Shown here piece after piece: positions 16,807 to 26,730 of a stretch of 51,828 nt of DNA. The stretch is from Shewanella profunda (GTDB taxonomy: Bacteria; Pseudomonadota; Gammaproteobacteria; Enterobacterales; Shewanellaceae): the NCBI RefSeq assembly GCF_023283765.1, contig NZ_JAKILG010000034.1:1-51828 (forward strand), written 5' to 3'. A program made the translations under genes and the position numbers. The notes under the pieces were generated by a model, which was not told where the DNA came from, made no database searches, and saw only the letters and a program-made list of their open reading frames with translations. Each line of letters begins with the position of its first letter. Within the stretch, counting starts at the first letter, position 1.

Positions 16807-18006
16807 ATGACAGACAAACATCGTCAAGCCACCCAAATCGTCAGCTTAGGTCGAGACAAAAAATGGACCAAAGGTGTGATTAATCCACCCGTATTCCGCG
16901 CTTCGACTATCGTCTTCGATACCATGGAAGACATGCGCCACGCCGCAAAAAATAAAACCAATGGCGAGATGTTTTATGGTCGCCGTGGCACCCCAACCCA
17001 TTTTGCCTTCCAAGCTGCGATTGCCGAATTAGAAGGCGGGGTCGGTACTGCGCTCTACCCTTCAGGTGCGGCGGCGATCAGTGCGGCGCTGCTGTCATTT
17101 TTAAAAACTGGCGATCACCTGTTGATGGTCGATAGCGTATATGAGCCAACGCGGGATCTTTGTACTCATATTCTGGCAGGCTTTGGTATCGAAACGACTT
17201 ATTACGATCCCCTGATTGGCGCAGGCATTGGTGAACTTATTCGCCCCAATACTAAGGTGTTATTTTTAGAGTCTCCGGGCTCTATCACCATGGAAGTGCA
17301 GGATGTGCCGACCTTGTGCCGCATCGCCCACGAACATGGGCTGATAACGATACTAGACAACACTTGGGCCTCGCCCATCAACAGTAAACCTTTCGAAATG
17401 GGAGTCGATATTTCCATTCAAGCGGCAACTAAATATATTGTCGGTCACTCGGATGTGATGATAGGCACCGCCACCGCTAACGAAAAATACTGGCCGCAAC
17501 TGCGTGAACACAGCTATTTGATGGGGCAAACCACCTCGCCCGATGATGTATACCTTGCCGCTCGAGGTCTGCGCACCTTAGGTGTGCGTATGGCGCAACA
17601 TGAAAAAAATGCCCTGCTAGTCGCTAATTGGTTGAAAACTCGTCCAGAAGTGGATCACCTACGCCATCCCGCCTTTGAAACTTGCCCGGGCCACGAATTC
17701 TTTAAACGTGACTTTAGTGCTTCAAACGGTTTGTTTTCCTTTGTGCTAAAACAAGGCGATGCCGATGCAGTGACCGCACTGGTTGAAAATATGAATCACT
17801 TTAAAATGGGCTTTTCTTGGGGGGGCTACGAGAGTCTAATTTTAGGGATTTTCGGTATTGACAGGATCCGCTCGGCAACGAAATGGGATCCGAGTAAACC
17901 CTTAATCCGTTTGCATATTGGTTTAGAAGATCCCGCCGATTTAATCGCAGATCTTAGCGCTGGCTTTGAACGCTTTAACGCAGTTCTGACAGCTAAAGCG
18001 AAGTAA
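16807..18006 (+). CDS. metC: Cystathionine beta-lyase
   Basis: A 399-residue PLP enzyme that cleaves cystathionine to homocysteine, pyruvate and ammonia in methionine synthesis. PLP lysine K209 is in QAATKYIVGHSDVM; the upstream YGRRGTPT and LYPSGAAAI motifs bind phosphate, and LDNTWASP stacks on the cofactor. The shape matches MetC rather than cystathionine gamma-synthase (W in DNTWA, GGYESL near the C-terminus). Length is usual (about 395-400). Its 220-bp upstream region holds a hairpin and a 13-bp tandem repeat; no clear MetJ box (AGACGTCT series) was found. Followed by a bidirectional terminator. Confidence 0.94.
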   Translation: MTDKHRQATQIVSLGRDKKWTKGVINPPVFRASTIVFDTMEDMRHAAKNKTNGEMFYGRRGTPTHFAFQAAIAELEGGVGTALYPSGAAAISAALLSFLKTGDHLLMVDSVYEPTRDLCTHILAGFGIETTYYDPLIGAGIGELIRPNTKVLFLESPGSITMEVQDVPTLCRIAHEHGLITILDNTWASPINSKPFEMGVDISIQAATKYIVGHSDVMIGTATANEKYWPQLREHSYLMGQTTSPDDVYLAARGLRTLGVRMAQHEKNALLVANWLKTRPEVDHLRHPAFETCPGHEFFKRDFSASNGLFSFVLKQGDADAVTALVENMNHFKMGFSWGGYESLILGIFGIDRIRSATKWDPSKPLIRLHIGLEDPADLIADLSAGFERFNAVLTAKAK

Positions 18007-18044
18007 CTATGTCGCTTAGGCGCTCGATGCTAGCGGAATAAAAC

Positions 18045-18077
18045 AAAAGGGGCAGAATGAAAATTCCGCCCCTTTTT
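18045..18077. terminator. Bidirectional terminator between metC and creA
   Basis: AAAAGGGGC ... GCCCCTTTTT with an added AAT/ATT inner pairing gives a strong stem with A and T runs at the two sides, between converging genes. Confidence 0.9.
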
Positions 18078-18120
18078 ATGCTTATGCAACAGAAGATCTA
18101 AGCTATTCACTTTGCTGCAA

Positions 18121-18606
18121 TTAATTAGCTTTAGTGCCTACATTTACAGGGTCAACCCAAGCTTGTGAACCATAAAGCGGAACTGTTGACAGTGCATGTT
18201 TATGGCTGCCATTAGTTTCTTTTGTCGAATAGGATAAATACAGCAGTGTCTGGTTTTGTGCATCATAAATTCTGCGCACTTTTAATGACTTAAATAAAAT
18301 ACTGAGGGATTCGGTGAAGATGACTTCCCCGTGTTTTCCCATATCGATTTTAGCCAGATCAGCGGTAGTAATCGGCCCGGTCTGGCGGCAACTAATGCCC
18401 ATATCAGACGGATCGGCAAAATCTAAATTCGCTTCGATACGGCTAATATGACAGGTCACCCCCTGAATTTTAGGATCCTGCTTAGCATCGATAATCACAT
18501 CCTTTGTGGTGAAAAGCCCAAGGCTCACCTTACCCACATCGTCACCACAACCTGCGAGCAATAAGCCCATAGTGGCCGAAAATACACATTTATATAGGGT
18601 TTTCAT
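18121..18606 (-). CDS. creA: CreA family protein
   Basis: A 161-residue protein of the CreA family, whose biochemical role is unknown. The start MKTLYKCVFSATMGLLLAGCG gives a lipoprotein-like signal (LLAGC lipobox, Cys20), so it is probably an anchored periplasmic protein. Family sequence features are VSLGLFTTKDVIIDAKQDPKI, VTCHISRIEANL, ISCRQTGPI and LLYLSYSTKE, with two conserved cysteines (CHIS, SCRQ) likely to pair. A good AAGGATG site precedes the ATG. It follows yegD closely on the same strand (17 bp) and is probably in the same transcript. Confidence 0.9.
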   Translation of the reverse strand: MKTLYKCVFSATMGLLLAGCGDDVGKVSLGLFTTKDVIIDAKQDPKIQGVTCHISRIEANLDFADPSDMGISCRQTGPITTADLAKIDMGKHGEVIFTESLSILFKSLKVRRIYDAQNQTLLYLSYSTKETNGSHKHALSTVPLYGSQAWVDPVNVGTKAN

Positions 18607-18623
18607 TCATACATCCTTTTACG

Positions 18624-20129
18624 TTATTGCTTAGCAAATAGCTTTTGTGCCCAGCGGGTTAGTCCGGCGGTCACAGAGCCAAAGTGGTCGCCGACCACGA
18701 CGGGAATATCGGGATAAATCCCAGCGATTTTTGCGTAAATAGCAGGGCTTCTGGCTGTACCACCCGTCACGTAAATCACATCGGGTTTACACTCTGCTTC
18801 GGCGGTTTCAACTGGTAAATCTGCTGGAGTTAAGCGGCTCGCCACTATTTTTGTTGTAGCTATGTTTGTTGTCGCTATGTTTGTGACAACTAAGGTTTTT
18901 GCCGCTTGGGCAAGCGCTTGGTGCATCAGGGCTTCAACTTTAGTCAGCGATGGCTCGATGGCATTTTCAAACAATTCACGGCTCACGCCAGCATGCAGCG
19001 CGGCCTCAATAAAATCGAGATTAATATCAGTATGCTCGGTGTCCGACAGTGCAATTTTAGCGCGCTCTGCCTGACGTACTAACTGATAGCTTAACTGCTG
19101 TTGCTGCACTTTTAATAGGCGATGCAGCAATTGGGGCTGCTCGGCTTCCTTAATCAACTCGTCGATCAGTTTGCGACTACTTAAGGTACTAAACTCACGT
19201 TGGGCACTGATATCGTTTACCGCTACCGCATTCCAAAATGGGTTACTTGGCATAGGTTTACCGTTGAGCATTAATGAACCCAGTCCAAAATGCGGCATAA
19301 AGGCATTCATTGCAAGGGCGATATCAAGATCGTTACCACCGATACGTTGACCACTGTGACCAAGACAATCTGCTGCGCGGTCGCGACTCGCTTTATGGGA
19401 AGGTCCCATCTTCACCACAGAACAATCCGTTGTACCGCCGCCCACGTCAACCACCAGCACGGTTTGGTTGTCGATAAGACTCGCCTCATAATCCATGCCT
19501 GCAGCCAGCGGTTCAAATAGAAAGGCCACATCGATAAATCCCGCGCGTTTTGCCGCTAAGGTTAGAATCGCCTCCGCCTGTCTATTACTCTCCTCGCCGC
19601 CGATACCTTGAAAGTTTACCGGACGCCCAATCACCGCATGGGTAATTATCGACTTGTCGCCCTCTTGGGCTAAACCTTTTTCAACTAAAACAGATTCGGC
19701 ACGCGTTTTAATATGCTGCATCATCAGGGTGACAATATCTTCAAATAGCGCGACTTGCTCGGGTCTTAGACCCGTTGCACCTAAAAATGATTTTGGCGAA
19801 CGGACATAAAATCCTTCCTCCGGCATCTCTAAATAGGCACTCACCGCTTGCTCACCAACAAACACGGCTTGGGCATCAGCATCGAGATCTAATTCATGGC
19901 GCACTGAATGCGCTCGACTTAACTGGGCCGCACGCTTCTTAGCGTAATCGGCTTTAAATTCAATTGGAAGTCCACGATATACCGCCTCAGCGATAAGCTC
20001 TCTATCCATCGCATAGAGCGTGGAAGGTAAATACGCTGACTGTTCTGATAAAGGCAACAACTGTACATTCTCGCCTAGCATAATCCCTACGGCGCAGTTG
20101 GCACTACCATAATCAAATCCAACAAACAT
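18624..20129 (-). CDS. yegD: Hsp70-like chaperone YegD
   Basis: An atypical Hsp70 protein of about 501 residues. It begins MFVGFDYGSANCAVG, the phosphate-1 loop of the actin/Hsp70 ATPase fold; phosphate-2 is seen as LVVDVGGGTTDCSV and an adenosine-binding VTGGTARSP near the end. It lacks the normal Hsp70 C-terminal peptide-binding and lid domains, as in E. coli YegD (450 residues). I place the start at 20129, where GAGG stands just upstream; the ATG at 20189 would add 20 residues with no family support. The segment TNIATTNIATTKIV is a short tandem repeat near residue 430, in a variable loop. Function in the cell is not established. Confidence 0.88.
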   Translation of the reverse strand: MFVGFDYGSANCAVGIMLGENVQLLPLSEQSAYLPSTLYAMDRELIAEAVYRGLPIEFKADYAKKRAAQLSRAHSVRHELDLDADAQAVFVGEQAVSAYLEMPEEGFYVRSPKSFLGATGLRPEQVALFEDIVTLMMQHIKTRAESVLVEKGLAQEGDKSIITHAVIGRPVNFQGIGGEESNRQAEAILTLAAKRAGFIDVAFLFEPLAAGMDYEASLIDNQTVLVVDVGGGTTDCSVVKMGPSHKASRDRAADCLGHSGQRIGGNDLDIALAMNAFMPHFGLGSLMLNGKPMPSNPFWNAVAVNDISAQREFSTLSSRKLIDELIKEAEQPQLLHRLLKVQQQQLSYQLVRQAERAKIALSDTEHTDINLDFIEAALHAGVSRELFENAIEPSLTKVEALMHQALAQAAKTLVVTNIATTNIATTKIVASRLTPADLPVETAEAECKPDVIYVTGGTARSPAIYAKIAGIYPDIPVVVGDHFGSVTAGLTRWAQKLFAKQ

Positions 20130-20332
20130 ACCCTCACTCCCGCGATAATAAAAAGCCGAGAAAGGTAACATAGTTTGCCGCAATCCCAAAGAATTAGCGT
20201 ATTTGATTATTGGTTTTACAGTGTAAAATCCTTAGGTTGCCGCTGGTTTAAACGGCAACCTAGGTTCAACCAACATAACCCAATCGATAAGACTAAAGCA
20301 TATCAACCGACCTTCATATTAAGGTCATATTT

Positions 20333-20359
20333 CTGTCACACTCGTCATCAATCTGACAC
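20333..20359 (+). promoter_or_regulatory. Weak Pho-box-like sequence upstream of ppk
   Basis: CTGTCAC at 20333 is followed nine bases later by TCGTCAT and then CTGACAC, words similar to the PhoB half-site CTGTCAT. The spacing (9 rather than 11 bp) is off and the match is partial. Polyphosphate kinase genes are often under PhoB in this group, which makes it worth recording. The remaining gap from 20130 to 20524 shows no gene. Confidence 0.25.
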
Positions 20360-20524
20360 ATTTCCCTCGTATCTTTAGCCCAGATAAATCCCAGACTGAT
20401 TTTGGCGTGAACGCAATGTTTATCATTAAAATTCCTTCACTTGTCGACAGTAAATCTGATTGCACAACGGCGGATGAATGCTATTGTATATTGCGCCATG
20501 ACGCTTGCTTAAAGGAGCTGTGCA

Positions 20525-22687
20525 GTGTCCCCGAATACCGATAAACTTTCGATAGATAAAGAACTCTCTTGGTTATCATTTAATGAACGGGTGTTGCAAG
20601 AAGCCTGCGATCCTAATGTGCCCCTTGTTGAGCGAGTACGTTTTCTGGGTATTTTTTCCAATAATATGGATGAGTTTTTCCGCGTGCGCGTTGCTGCTGT
20701 TAGGCGGTCTATTTTACTTTCCACATTGCAGGAAGGTCGTAGTAATAGTCGCCATTTAATGGCCAAGATCCAATCCAAGGTCATGGCACTGCAGGAACGA
20801 TTCGATGGCATTTATACGGATTTAATGCGTGAACTCGTTCGCCGTAATATTCTGTTAATCAATGAGAAGCAACTAAGCGAGTTTCACAGTAACTGGCTTA
20901 AAAAACATTTTAGGGATCATTTTAAGCGCCATATTGCCCCGCTAATCGTCAGCAATAGCCGCGATCTGGTAAAACTAATCAACGATGATGCCACCTATTT
21001 ATGTGTGTGCTTAGACACCAAAGCCCGTCGCCAATATGCCTTGGTAGAAGTGCCGACAAAGAATGTGCCACGGTTTCTTGAGCTTCCAGCGGAAAAAAGC
21101 AAAGCGAAAAAGCACCTCATTTTGCTCGATAACATTATCCGTCACTGCGTGGATGAACTCTTTGGTCCCTTCTTCCAATACGATGCCATCGAAGTATATT
21201 CAATGAAACTCACCCGTGACGCCGATTTCGATATCACCGATGAGTTAGAGCAAACTCAGCTTGAAAAAATGACTAAGGGCCTGAAACAACGTCTCACTGC
21301 CGAGCCCGTGCGCTTAGTGTATGACAAGGAAATGCCCGAACATATGCTGGTGATGCTCAAAGAACAATTAAATATCAGCTCGACTGAATGTTTGATCCCC
21401 GGTGGACGTTACCACAGCTTTAAAGACTTTATAGACTTCCCTAATCCCAGCCGTGATTACCTCGAAAACGAAAAACTGCCCGCGCTCAATAGTGCAGGAT
21501 TTGGCCGCAGCGCCAACAGTTTCGATGCGATCAAAATGGGCGATATTATGCTCAACTATCCGTACCATAAATTTTCCCACTTTACCGAAATGGTGCGCCA
21601 AGCGGCTTACGACCCTGCGGTACGCTTTATTAGGATAAATTTATACCGCGTAGCCAAAAAATCCCATGTAATGCAATCACTGATTGACGCTGTCAAAAAT
21701 GGTAAACAAGTCACTGCGGTCATAGAACTAAGGGCAAGGTTCGATGAGCAGTCCAATATTCAGTGGACTCGTATCTTGGCAGAGGCTGGCGTAAAAGTTC
21801 ACCACGGCATCACCAGTTTAAAAGTACACTCTAAATTGTGCCTAATTGGCCGTGAAGAACAGGGTGAAATGAAGCTATACTGCCACGTGGGCTCGGGGAA
21901 CTTTAACGAAGGCACAGCGCGGGTGTATACCGACTTATCTCTGTTTACCGCAAACCAAGAAATTGCCCGTGAAGTTGAGCAAGTATTTGACTTGATTGAG
22001 CATCCGTATCGCCGAGATAACTTCCAACATTTGATCGTTTCACCCTACGATTCCAGACAGAAGCTCAACTACTTAATCGATAAAGAAATCGTCAATGCAC
22101 AGAGTCATATTAAGGCCGCCATTACCTTAAAATTAAATAACTTGCTCGACGACGCTTTAGTGCAAAAGCTTTATGAAGCCTCGGCTGCAGGCGTAAAAAT
22201 TAAGTTACTGATCCGCGGTATGTGCTCACTGATCCCACAAGTTCCAGGCATTAGTGACAATATCGAGGTTTACAGTATTGTGGATAGATTCCTCGAGCAT
22301 TCCCGCGTGATGCTGTTCCATGCGGGTGGCGAAAATAAACTTTTTATCTGCTCCGCCGATTGGATGAGCCGCAATATTGATAACCGTGTTGAAGTCAGTG
22401 TACCGATTTATGATCTACGCCTAAAACAGATGGTGATGGATATTTTATCTTTACAGTTTAATGACAACACTAAGGCTCGTATCATCAATAAGGAACAAAG
22501 TAATCCTTATCGAAATCGGGGTAATAAGCGTAAAGTGCGTTCTCAAATTGCCATTTATCAATATCTGATTAATTATGAGAAGCGACAACAACAGGAATTC
22601 AACGCCCTGATGGAAGCGTCACAAGCGGCTTCATCGGATGAGCTTGCCCTAGAGCAAAACCCAGAATTACAGGCCAAGGCCAGCTAG
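20525..22687 (+). CDS. ppk: Polyphosphate kinase 1
   Basis: A 720-residue enzyme that reversibly makes polyphosphate from ATP. The two catalytic histidines fall at H435 (LKVHSKLCLIG) and H454 (YCHVGSGNFNEGT), the same numbers as in E. coli PPK, which confirms the GTG start at 20525. An AGGAG lies eight to twelve bases upstream. The N domain (LSWLSFNERVLQEA), head domain and both C-terminal phospholipase-D-like domains are complete; the C-terminal 30 residues are a variable extension. ppx follows 43 bp later in the same operon, giving synthesis and breakdown of polyphosphate together. Confidence 0.96.
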   Translation: MSPNTDKLSIDKELSWLSFNERVLQEACDPNVPLVERVRFLGIFSNNMDEFFRVRVAAVRRSILLSTLQEGRSNSRHLMAKIQSKVMALQERFDGIYTDLMRELVRRNILLINEKQLSEFHSNWLKKHFRDHFKRHIAPLIVSNSRDLVKLINDDATYLCVCLDTKARRQYALVEVPTKNVPRFLELPAEKSKAKKHLILLDNIIRHCVDELFGPFFQYDAIEVYSMKLTRDADFDITDELEQTQLEKMTKGLKQRLTAEPVRLVYDKEMPEHMLVMLKEQLNISSTECLIPGGRYHSFKDFIDFPNPSRDYLENEKLPALNSAGFGRSANSFDAIKMGDIMLNYPYHKFSHFTEMVRQAAYDPAVRFIRINLYRVAKKSHVMQSLIDAVKNGKQVTAVIELRARFDEQSNIQWTRILAEAGVKVHHGITSLKVHSKLCLIGREEQGEMKLYCHVGSGNFNEGTARVYTDLSLFTANQEIAREVEQVFDLIEHPYRRDNFQHLIVSPYDSRQKLNYLIDKEIVNAQSHIKAAITLKLNNLLDDALVQKLYEASAAGVKIKLLIRGMCSLIPQVPGISDNIEVYSIVDRFLEHSRVMLFHAGGENKLFICSADWMSRNIDNRVEVSVPIYDLRLKQMVMDILSLQFNDNTKARIINKEQSNPYRNRGNKRKVRSQIAIYQYLINYEKRQQQEFNALMEASQAASSDELALEQNPELQAKAS

Positions 22688-22730
22688 TCGCTGGCTTTAT
22701 TATCGTCTCGACTGCCTAAGGATAATCCGA

Positions 22731-24287
22731 TTGGTTGCCACACATTCACAACCGCGACACTTTGTCGCCATCGACATGGGTTCAAATAGCTTTCACCTTG
22801 TTATCGCCCGTGAGCAAGATGGCAGTTTGCAAATATTACACAAAGAAAAACAACAGGTTCAGCTAGCGACTGGATTAGATGCACAAAACGTGTTAAGTCA
22901 AGAAGCGATGGAACGAGGCCTAAATTGCCTTCGCGATTTTAATCAACGATTCTCCAACCTTGACCAAGCACAAGTGCGTTTAGTGGCAACACACACCCTT
23001 AGAGTTGCTAAAAATCGTGAACAATTTATCGAAGCGGCACTTGCCATTATGCCCTATCCCGTCGAAGTGATTTCTGGTCACGAGGAAGCCCGCTTGATTT
23101 ATAACGGTATTGCCCAAAGCCAAGTATTGGGCAAACACAATCTTGTTATCGATATTGGTGGTGGTTCTACCGAGGTAGTGCTGGGGCAAAAAAATACTCC
23201 AACCCATTTATCCAGTCTGCGCTGCGGTTGCGTCAGCTTTAACGAACGCTTCTTCCCTGATGGGCAAATCACTCCGGCTTCCTTTCGTGAAGCACAAAGC
23301 GCTGCCGATAAACAGTTTGCCTCTTTATCAAAGGAATATTTCAGCGGTAATTGGGACTTAGTGCTCGGCAGTTCGGGGACAGTAAAAGCGATATGCGATG
23401 CCATTCAAGAAGATCACGGCGATGAAGTCATCACCTTAACACGGCTAAAACAACTCAAGCTAAAATTGATCAGATACGGGCATATTGACCATATCCAATT
23501 CGCCCACATGGATAATAAACGAACGCCCTTGGTGCCTGCAGGGCTTGCTATTTTAATTAGCTTTTTTAGGCGTTTACCTATTGAGCAGTTGGAGTTTAGC
23601 CCAGGCGCGCTGCGCGAAGGTGTGTTATATGAGCTGGCCAAAATTGGTCAATATCAAGATATACGCCACCGCACTGTAGACAGCATTGCCCAGCTTTACC
23701 ACATCGATATGCCCCACGCTACCAAGGTACGTGATACCGCCATGGCATTGTTTGAACAGGTTGCCGATGAATGGCATTTAAGGCCCCACGCACGATTACT
23801 CGCCTATGCAGCGACCTTGCATGAGATAGGTTTACACATTAATTCAAGGGCATTGCATAAACACGGCGCCTATATCATCAGTAATAGCGATATGCCCGGA
23901 TTTAGTGAAGCATTACAGCAAGATCTAACACGACTGATTGCCAACCACTGTAAAAAACCCTATGAGTTGATGCTTGCTGAATTAGAACCAAATCATAAAC
24001 TGACGCTCATTCGCCTACTTTGCCTATTGCGTCTTGCGGTGCTACTCAATCTTGGTCGTATCGCCAAAGCACCGACCTTGGACCAAATTCAAGTTATTCC
24101 CGACGGTGTCATGTTAGTACTACCGAGCCATAAACGAAAAATAAGCCTTTTTATGAAAGACTTACAGCGAGAGCAAAAACAAATGGCCACCCTTGGGATG
24201 AACCTACGTTTAGTGTCGAGTCTTACCTCCCACAGCGATAAACCCCCACTCGAGCAAGAGGACACACAAGGAACGATTACAAGCTAG
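22731..24287 (+). CDS. ppx: Exopolyphosphatase
   Basis: A 518-residue Ppx/GppA phosphatase that removes terminal phosphates from polyphosphate. ASKHA fold motifs are visible: FVAIDMGSNSFHLV at the start, VIDIGGGSTEVVLG (phosphate-2), GSSGTVKAI and ALREGVLYE. A C-terminal HD-like half follows (LHEIGLHINSRALHKHGAYI). The start is a TTG (22731) preceded by AAGGAT, unusual but well placed; the first downstream ATG (in IDMGSN) would remove the essential N-terminal strand. Last gene of the ppk-ppx operon. Length agrees with E. coli Ppx (513). Confidence 0.95.
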   Translation: MVATHSQPRHFVAIDMGSNSFHLVIAREQDGSLQILHKEKQQVQLATGLDAQNVLSQEAMERGLNCLRDFNQRFSNLDQAQVRLVATHTLRVAKNREQFIEAALAIMPYPVEVISGHEEARLIYNGIAQSQVLGKHNLVIDIGGGSTEVVLGQKNTPTHLSSLRCGCVSFNERFFPDGQITPASFREAQSAADKQFASLSKEYFSGNWDLVLGSSGTVKAICDAIQEDHGDEVITLTRLKQLKLKLIRYGHIDHIQFAHMDNKRTPLVPAGLAILISFFRRLPIEQLEFSPGALREGVLYELAKIGQYQDIRHRTVDSIAQLYHIDMPHATKVRDTAMALFEQVADEWHLRPHARLLAYAATLHEIGLHINSRALHKHGAYIISNSDMPGFSEALQQDLTRLIANHCKKPYELMLAELEPNHKLTLIRLLCLLRLAVLLNLGRIAKAPTLDQIQVIPDGVMLVLPSHKRKISLFMKDLQREQKQMATLGMNLRLVSSLTSHSDKPPLEQEDTQGTITS

Positions 24288-24326
24288 ATGCTAGCCATCT
24301 CCAACCTATCTAGGCTTAACTAGGGC

Positions 24327-24400
24327 GTGTTGAGGTTTCGAGATTAAATTTTGTTCGCTCTGGCAAATCGCTGCAAAAATAACCCTGAAACATCAACATG
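24327..24400. repeat. Imperfect palindromic repeat, long form
   Basis: GTGTTGAGGTTTCGAG at the left and TGAAACATCAACATG at the right pair across a longer centre that contains TCTGGCA, as in the short copy at 10441-10483. It lies between the converging ppx and MFS genes. The extra inner 30 bp explain the length difference between the two copies. Confidence 0.55.
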
Positions 24401-24402
24401 TT

Positions 24403-25632
24403 CTAGACTAACACCCTGTTGATTTGTGTTTGGTGATAATGTAATCGAGTGATCGCTAAGGCAATCAAGGCGAGTAGTGTTAACGACCCCATCACGACCC
24501 CACGCCACAGTGCCTCATGCCAAAACATCATCAAATAAGGCCCACCGAGCGCAGCACCAAGATAATAACAACATAAATAGAGTGAAGTCGCCTTAGCACG
24601 ATCGCGACTTGCACGCATCGCCACAAAGGAATTACAACAACTGTGAGTCAGAAAGAAGCCACAGGCTGTCATTAAAAAACCCGCACAAATAGTCAAAGTG
24701 GTATCGAACAACGTGAGCAAACTACCCAATAACATCAAACACCAAGACCACTGATACAGCTTGTGCTGACCAAATTTTGCCAGCCATTTTGCGGTAAAAT
24801 ATGACGCTATGGTACCACTGGAATAACACAGGAAAATCAGAGTCGCTTGGAAGCGACTCCATTCATAGGGCTGTGCCATTAAATGTAATTGAATAAAGCT
24901 AAACTGATTCACCATCATCATAAAAGTTAAACCACCAATAGCGTAGACTAAACGCATTTGTGGATCCGTTAAATGATGGCTAAAACCATAAAAGTCTTGA
25001 ATTAAGCGAGCACGTTTCGAGAGGAGTTTAGGTTCAGACTGAGCTTGTGACATCGCCTGCGCATCGGCACCTGAGGGTAATAAATAACTTGTCAGCGCAA
25101 CGCCTACTAAGGTCACTAAAAACAATAACCACATAGAGGCTTGCCAAGATAAAAACTGCGACATCATCCCGCCAAGTAAACGCCCCGCAATACCACCAAT
25201 ACTGTTAGCCATAATGTAAATACCCGCGGCTTTAAGCATAGTGTTGGGGGATAATTGCTCTTTAAAATAAGCCATTGCAATAGCAGGTACCGCCGCCAGT
25301 ACTACGCCCTGCAGCAATCGCACCAGAAGCAAGCCATTAAAATCCGGCGTCCAAATTAGCAATATATTTGACAGGGCTAATAGCCATAAACTCACAACAA
25401 TAGGGGTATGCCGACCAATACGGTCAGAAATAACCGCATAGATAAGTAACGAAAACGCTAAAGAAAAGCTAGTAACAGAGAGGATCAAGGTTGCCTTAGA
25501 ACCTGATACAGCAAAGTGCTCAGCAATTAAGGGCAACATGCCTTGCATTAAATACAAATTGATATACACCACAACGGAGGCCACACACAGGGCCCACATC
25601 AATCGGGTATCACGCTGTTTACTGTCAATCAT
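24403..25632 (-). CDS. MFS transporter, YnfM/AraJ-like
   Basis: A 12-helix major facilitator permease of the drug or sugar efflux type (DHA1-like). The first helix starts LMWALCVASVVVYINLYLMQGML and the loop 2-3 motif is ISDRIGRHTPIVV; total length is about 409 from the chosen start. The start is uncertain: a frame from an ATG at 25707 adds 25 Cys-rich residues with no ribosome binding site, so I prefer the internal ATG at 25632 (MIDSKQRDTR). Divergent from a LysR gene whose product probably regulates it through the inverted repeat at 25711-25756. Substrate not predictable. Confidence 0.82.
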   Translation of the reverse strand: MIDSKQRDTRLMWALCVASVVVYINLYLMQGMLPLIAEHFAVSGSKATLILSVTSFSLAFSLLIYAVISDRIGRHTPIVVSLWLLALSNILLIWTPDFNGLLLVRLLQGVVLAAVPAIAMAYFKEQLSPNTMLKAAGIYIMANSIGGIAGRLLGGMMSQFLSWQASMWLLFLVTLVGVALTSYLLPSGADAQAMSQAQSEPKLLSKRARLIQDFYGFSHHLTDPQMRLVYAIGGLTFMMMVNQFSFIQLHLMAQPYEWSRFQATLIFLCYSSGTIASYFTAKWLAKFGQHKLYQWSWCLMLLGSLLTLFDTTLTICAGFLMTACGFFLTHSCCNSFVAMRASRDRAKATSLYLCCYYLGAALGGPYLMMFWHEALWRGVVMGSLTLLALIALAITRLHYHQTQINRVLV

Positions 25633-25710
25633 AGTGTCCAACACGGCTTGCACTCTGGCCTCGATAACGCAAAAATCACAGGATAGACAAAGGGTAGCAC
25701 TGGGCATAAC

Positions 25711-25756
25711 ATAACAATAATAGATAATTTATATCGCAATTATTGATTTTTGTTAT
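25711..25756. promoter_or_regulatory. Inverted repeat between MFS and LysR genes
   Basis: ATAACAATAAT (from 25711) and ATTATTG...TTGTTAT (to 25756) form an interrupted palindrome in the AT-rich divergent promoter. Position and symmetry fit a LysR operator for the neighbouring regulator. Confidence 0.5.
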
Positions 25757-25794
25757 AGACAAGCATTATCAGTAACCGAGTATGAGCCCAATAA

Positions 25795-26676
25795 ATGGAT
25801 ATCCGTCAACTTAAACATTTAGATGCCCTTGCTAATACAGGTAGCTTTACTGCCGCGGCTAAAAAACTCAATATGGCCCAACCCGCACTCAGTCAGAGTA
25901 TTAAGCGTCTTGAGCAGTCCCTTGGTGTTACCTTAATTAATCGCACCAGCCATAAAAATGACAAACTGCTGGCCCTCACCGCTGAAGGTTTAGTGCTACA
26001 TCAACATGCCATGCTGATCCTAAAGCAAGTCAAACAGGCCGAAGCACAAATCCATGCAATGGCGAATCTCACCTCAGGAGAAGTGCGTATCGCAGTACCT
26101 GGCATGCTGGGTTCCTTCTATTTACCATCGCGATTAATGGCCTTTCGCCATCAATATCCCGAGCTAAAACTGTCGCTGTTTGAAGGTGGCACCCGCGATG
26201 CATTACGCATGTTACAGCAAGAAGAAGTGGATATTGCGATTATTACCGCCCAAGATTTACAGAGTGATTTTGACAGCCAACTGTTGATCCGTGAGCAAAT
26301 GGTCATCGCAATGGGAACTGAGCATCCATTAGCAGAACATAAAGCTGTTAGCTTGAGTGATTTTTTTGATCATGAATTAGTGATGTTTAAGACAGGTTAT
26401 TTTCACCGAGAATGGATACTCTCTCAGGCAAAAGTATTAGGGAAAAAACCCAATATTGCCTTTGAGACCAATCTGATTAACTTAATAAAACAGATTGTGT
26501 CCCAAGGCTTTGGCATCACCAGTGTGCTTGAAATGGCGATCAGCCCTAAGGATGATATTTTGGCGAAACCCTTCGATCCCCCAGTCTTTTTAAATCTGCA
26601 TATTGCCTGGAAAAAACAGCGCCCTGTCAGTCAAGCCGACCGGGCTTTTGTCGAATTTTTGATGAAGAATCGCTAA
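25795..26676 (+). CDS. LysR-type transcriptional regulator (MFS neighbour)
   Basis: A 293-residue LysR-family activator/repressor. The helix-turn-helix spans about residues 4-60 (LKHLDALANTGSFTAAAKKLNMAQPALSQSI in pieces), followed by a two-lobed effector domain (VRIAVPGMLGSFYLPSRL ... FGITSVLEM). Divergent from the MFS transporter gene with a shared promoter region, so the transporter is its most likely target. The effector is not predictable. A strong terminator follows. Confidence 0.9.
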   Translation: MDIRQLKHLDALANTGSFTAAAKKLNMAQPALSQSIKRLEQSLGVTLINRTSHKNDKLLALTAEGLVLHQHAMLILKQVKQAEAQIHAMANLTSGEVRIAVPGMLGSFYLPSRLMAFRHQYPELKLSLFEGGTRDALRMLQQEEVDIAIITAQDLQSDFDSQLLIREQMVIAMGTEHPLAEHKAVSLSDFFDHELVMFKTGYFHREWILSQAKVLGKKPNIAFETNLINLIKQIVSQGFGITSVLEMAISPKDDILAKPFDPPVFLNLHIAWKKQRPVSQADRAFVEFLMKNR

Positions 26677-26677
26677 T

Positions 26678-26713
26678 AAAAAAGCCCTTTCAAATCAAAT
26701 CTGCAAGGGCTTT
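26678..26713 (+). terminator. Terminator between LysR and ybaY
   Basis: AAAAAAGCCCTT and AAGGGCTTT form a 9-bp stem with a 15-base loop. A-runs precede it and T follows, so it may work for both converging genes. Confidence 0.85.
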
Positions 26714-26730
26714 ATCACTTCTGCGTTTAA

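Noticed and set aside
20333..20359. A confident PhoB box before ppk
   Set aside because: Half-sites are only partial and spaced 9 bp instead of 11; kept only as a low-confidence feature.
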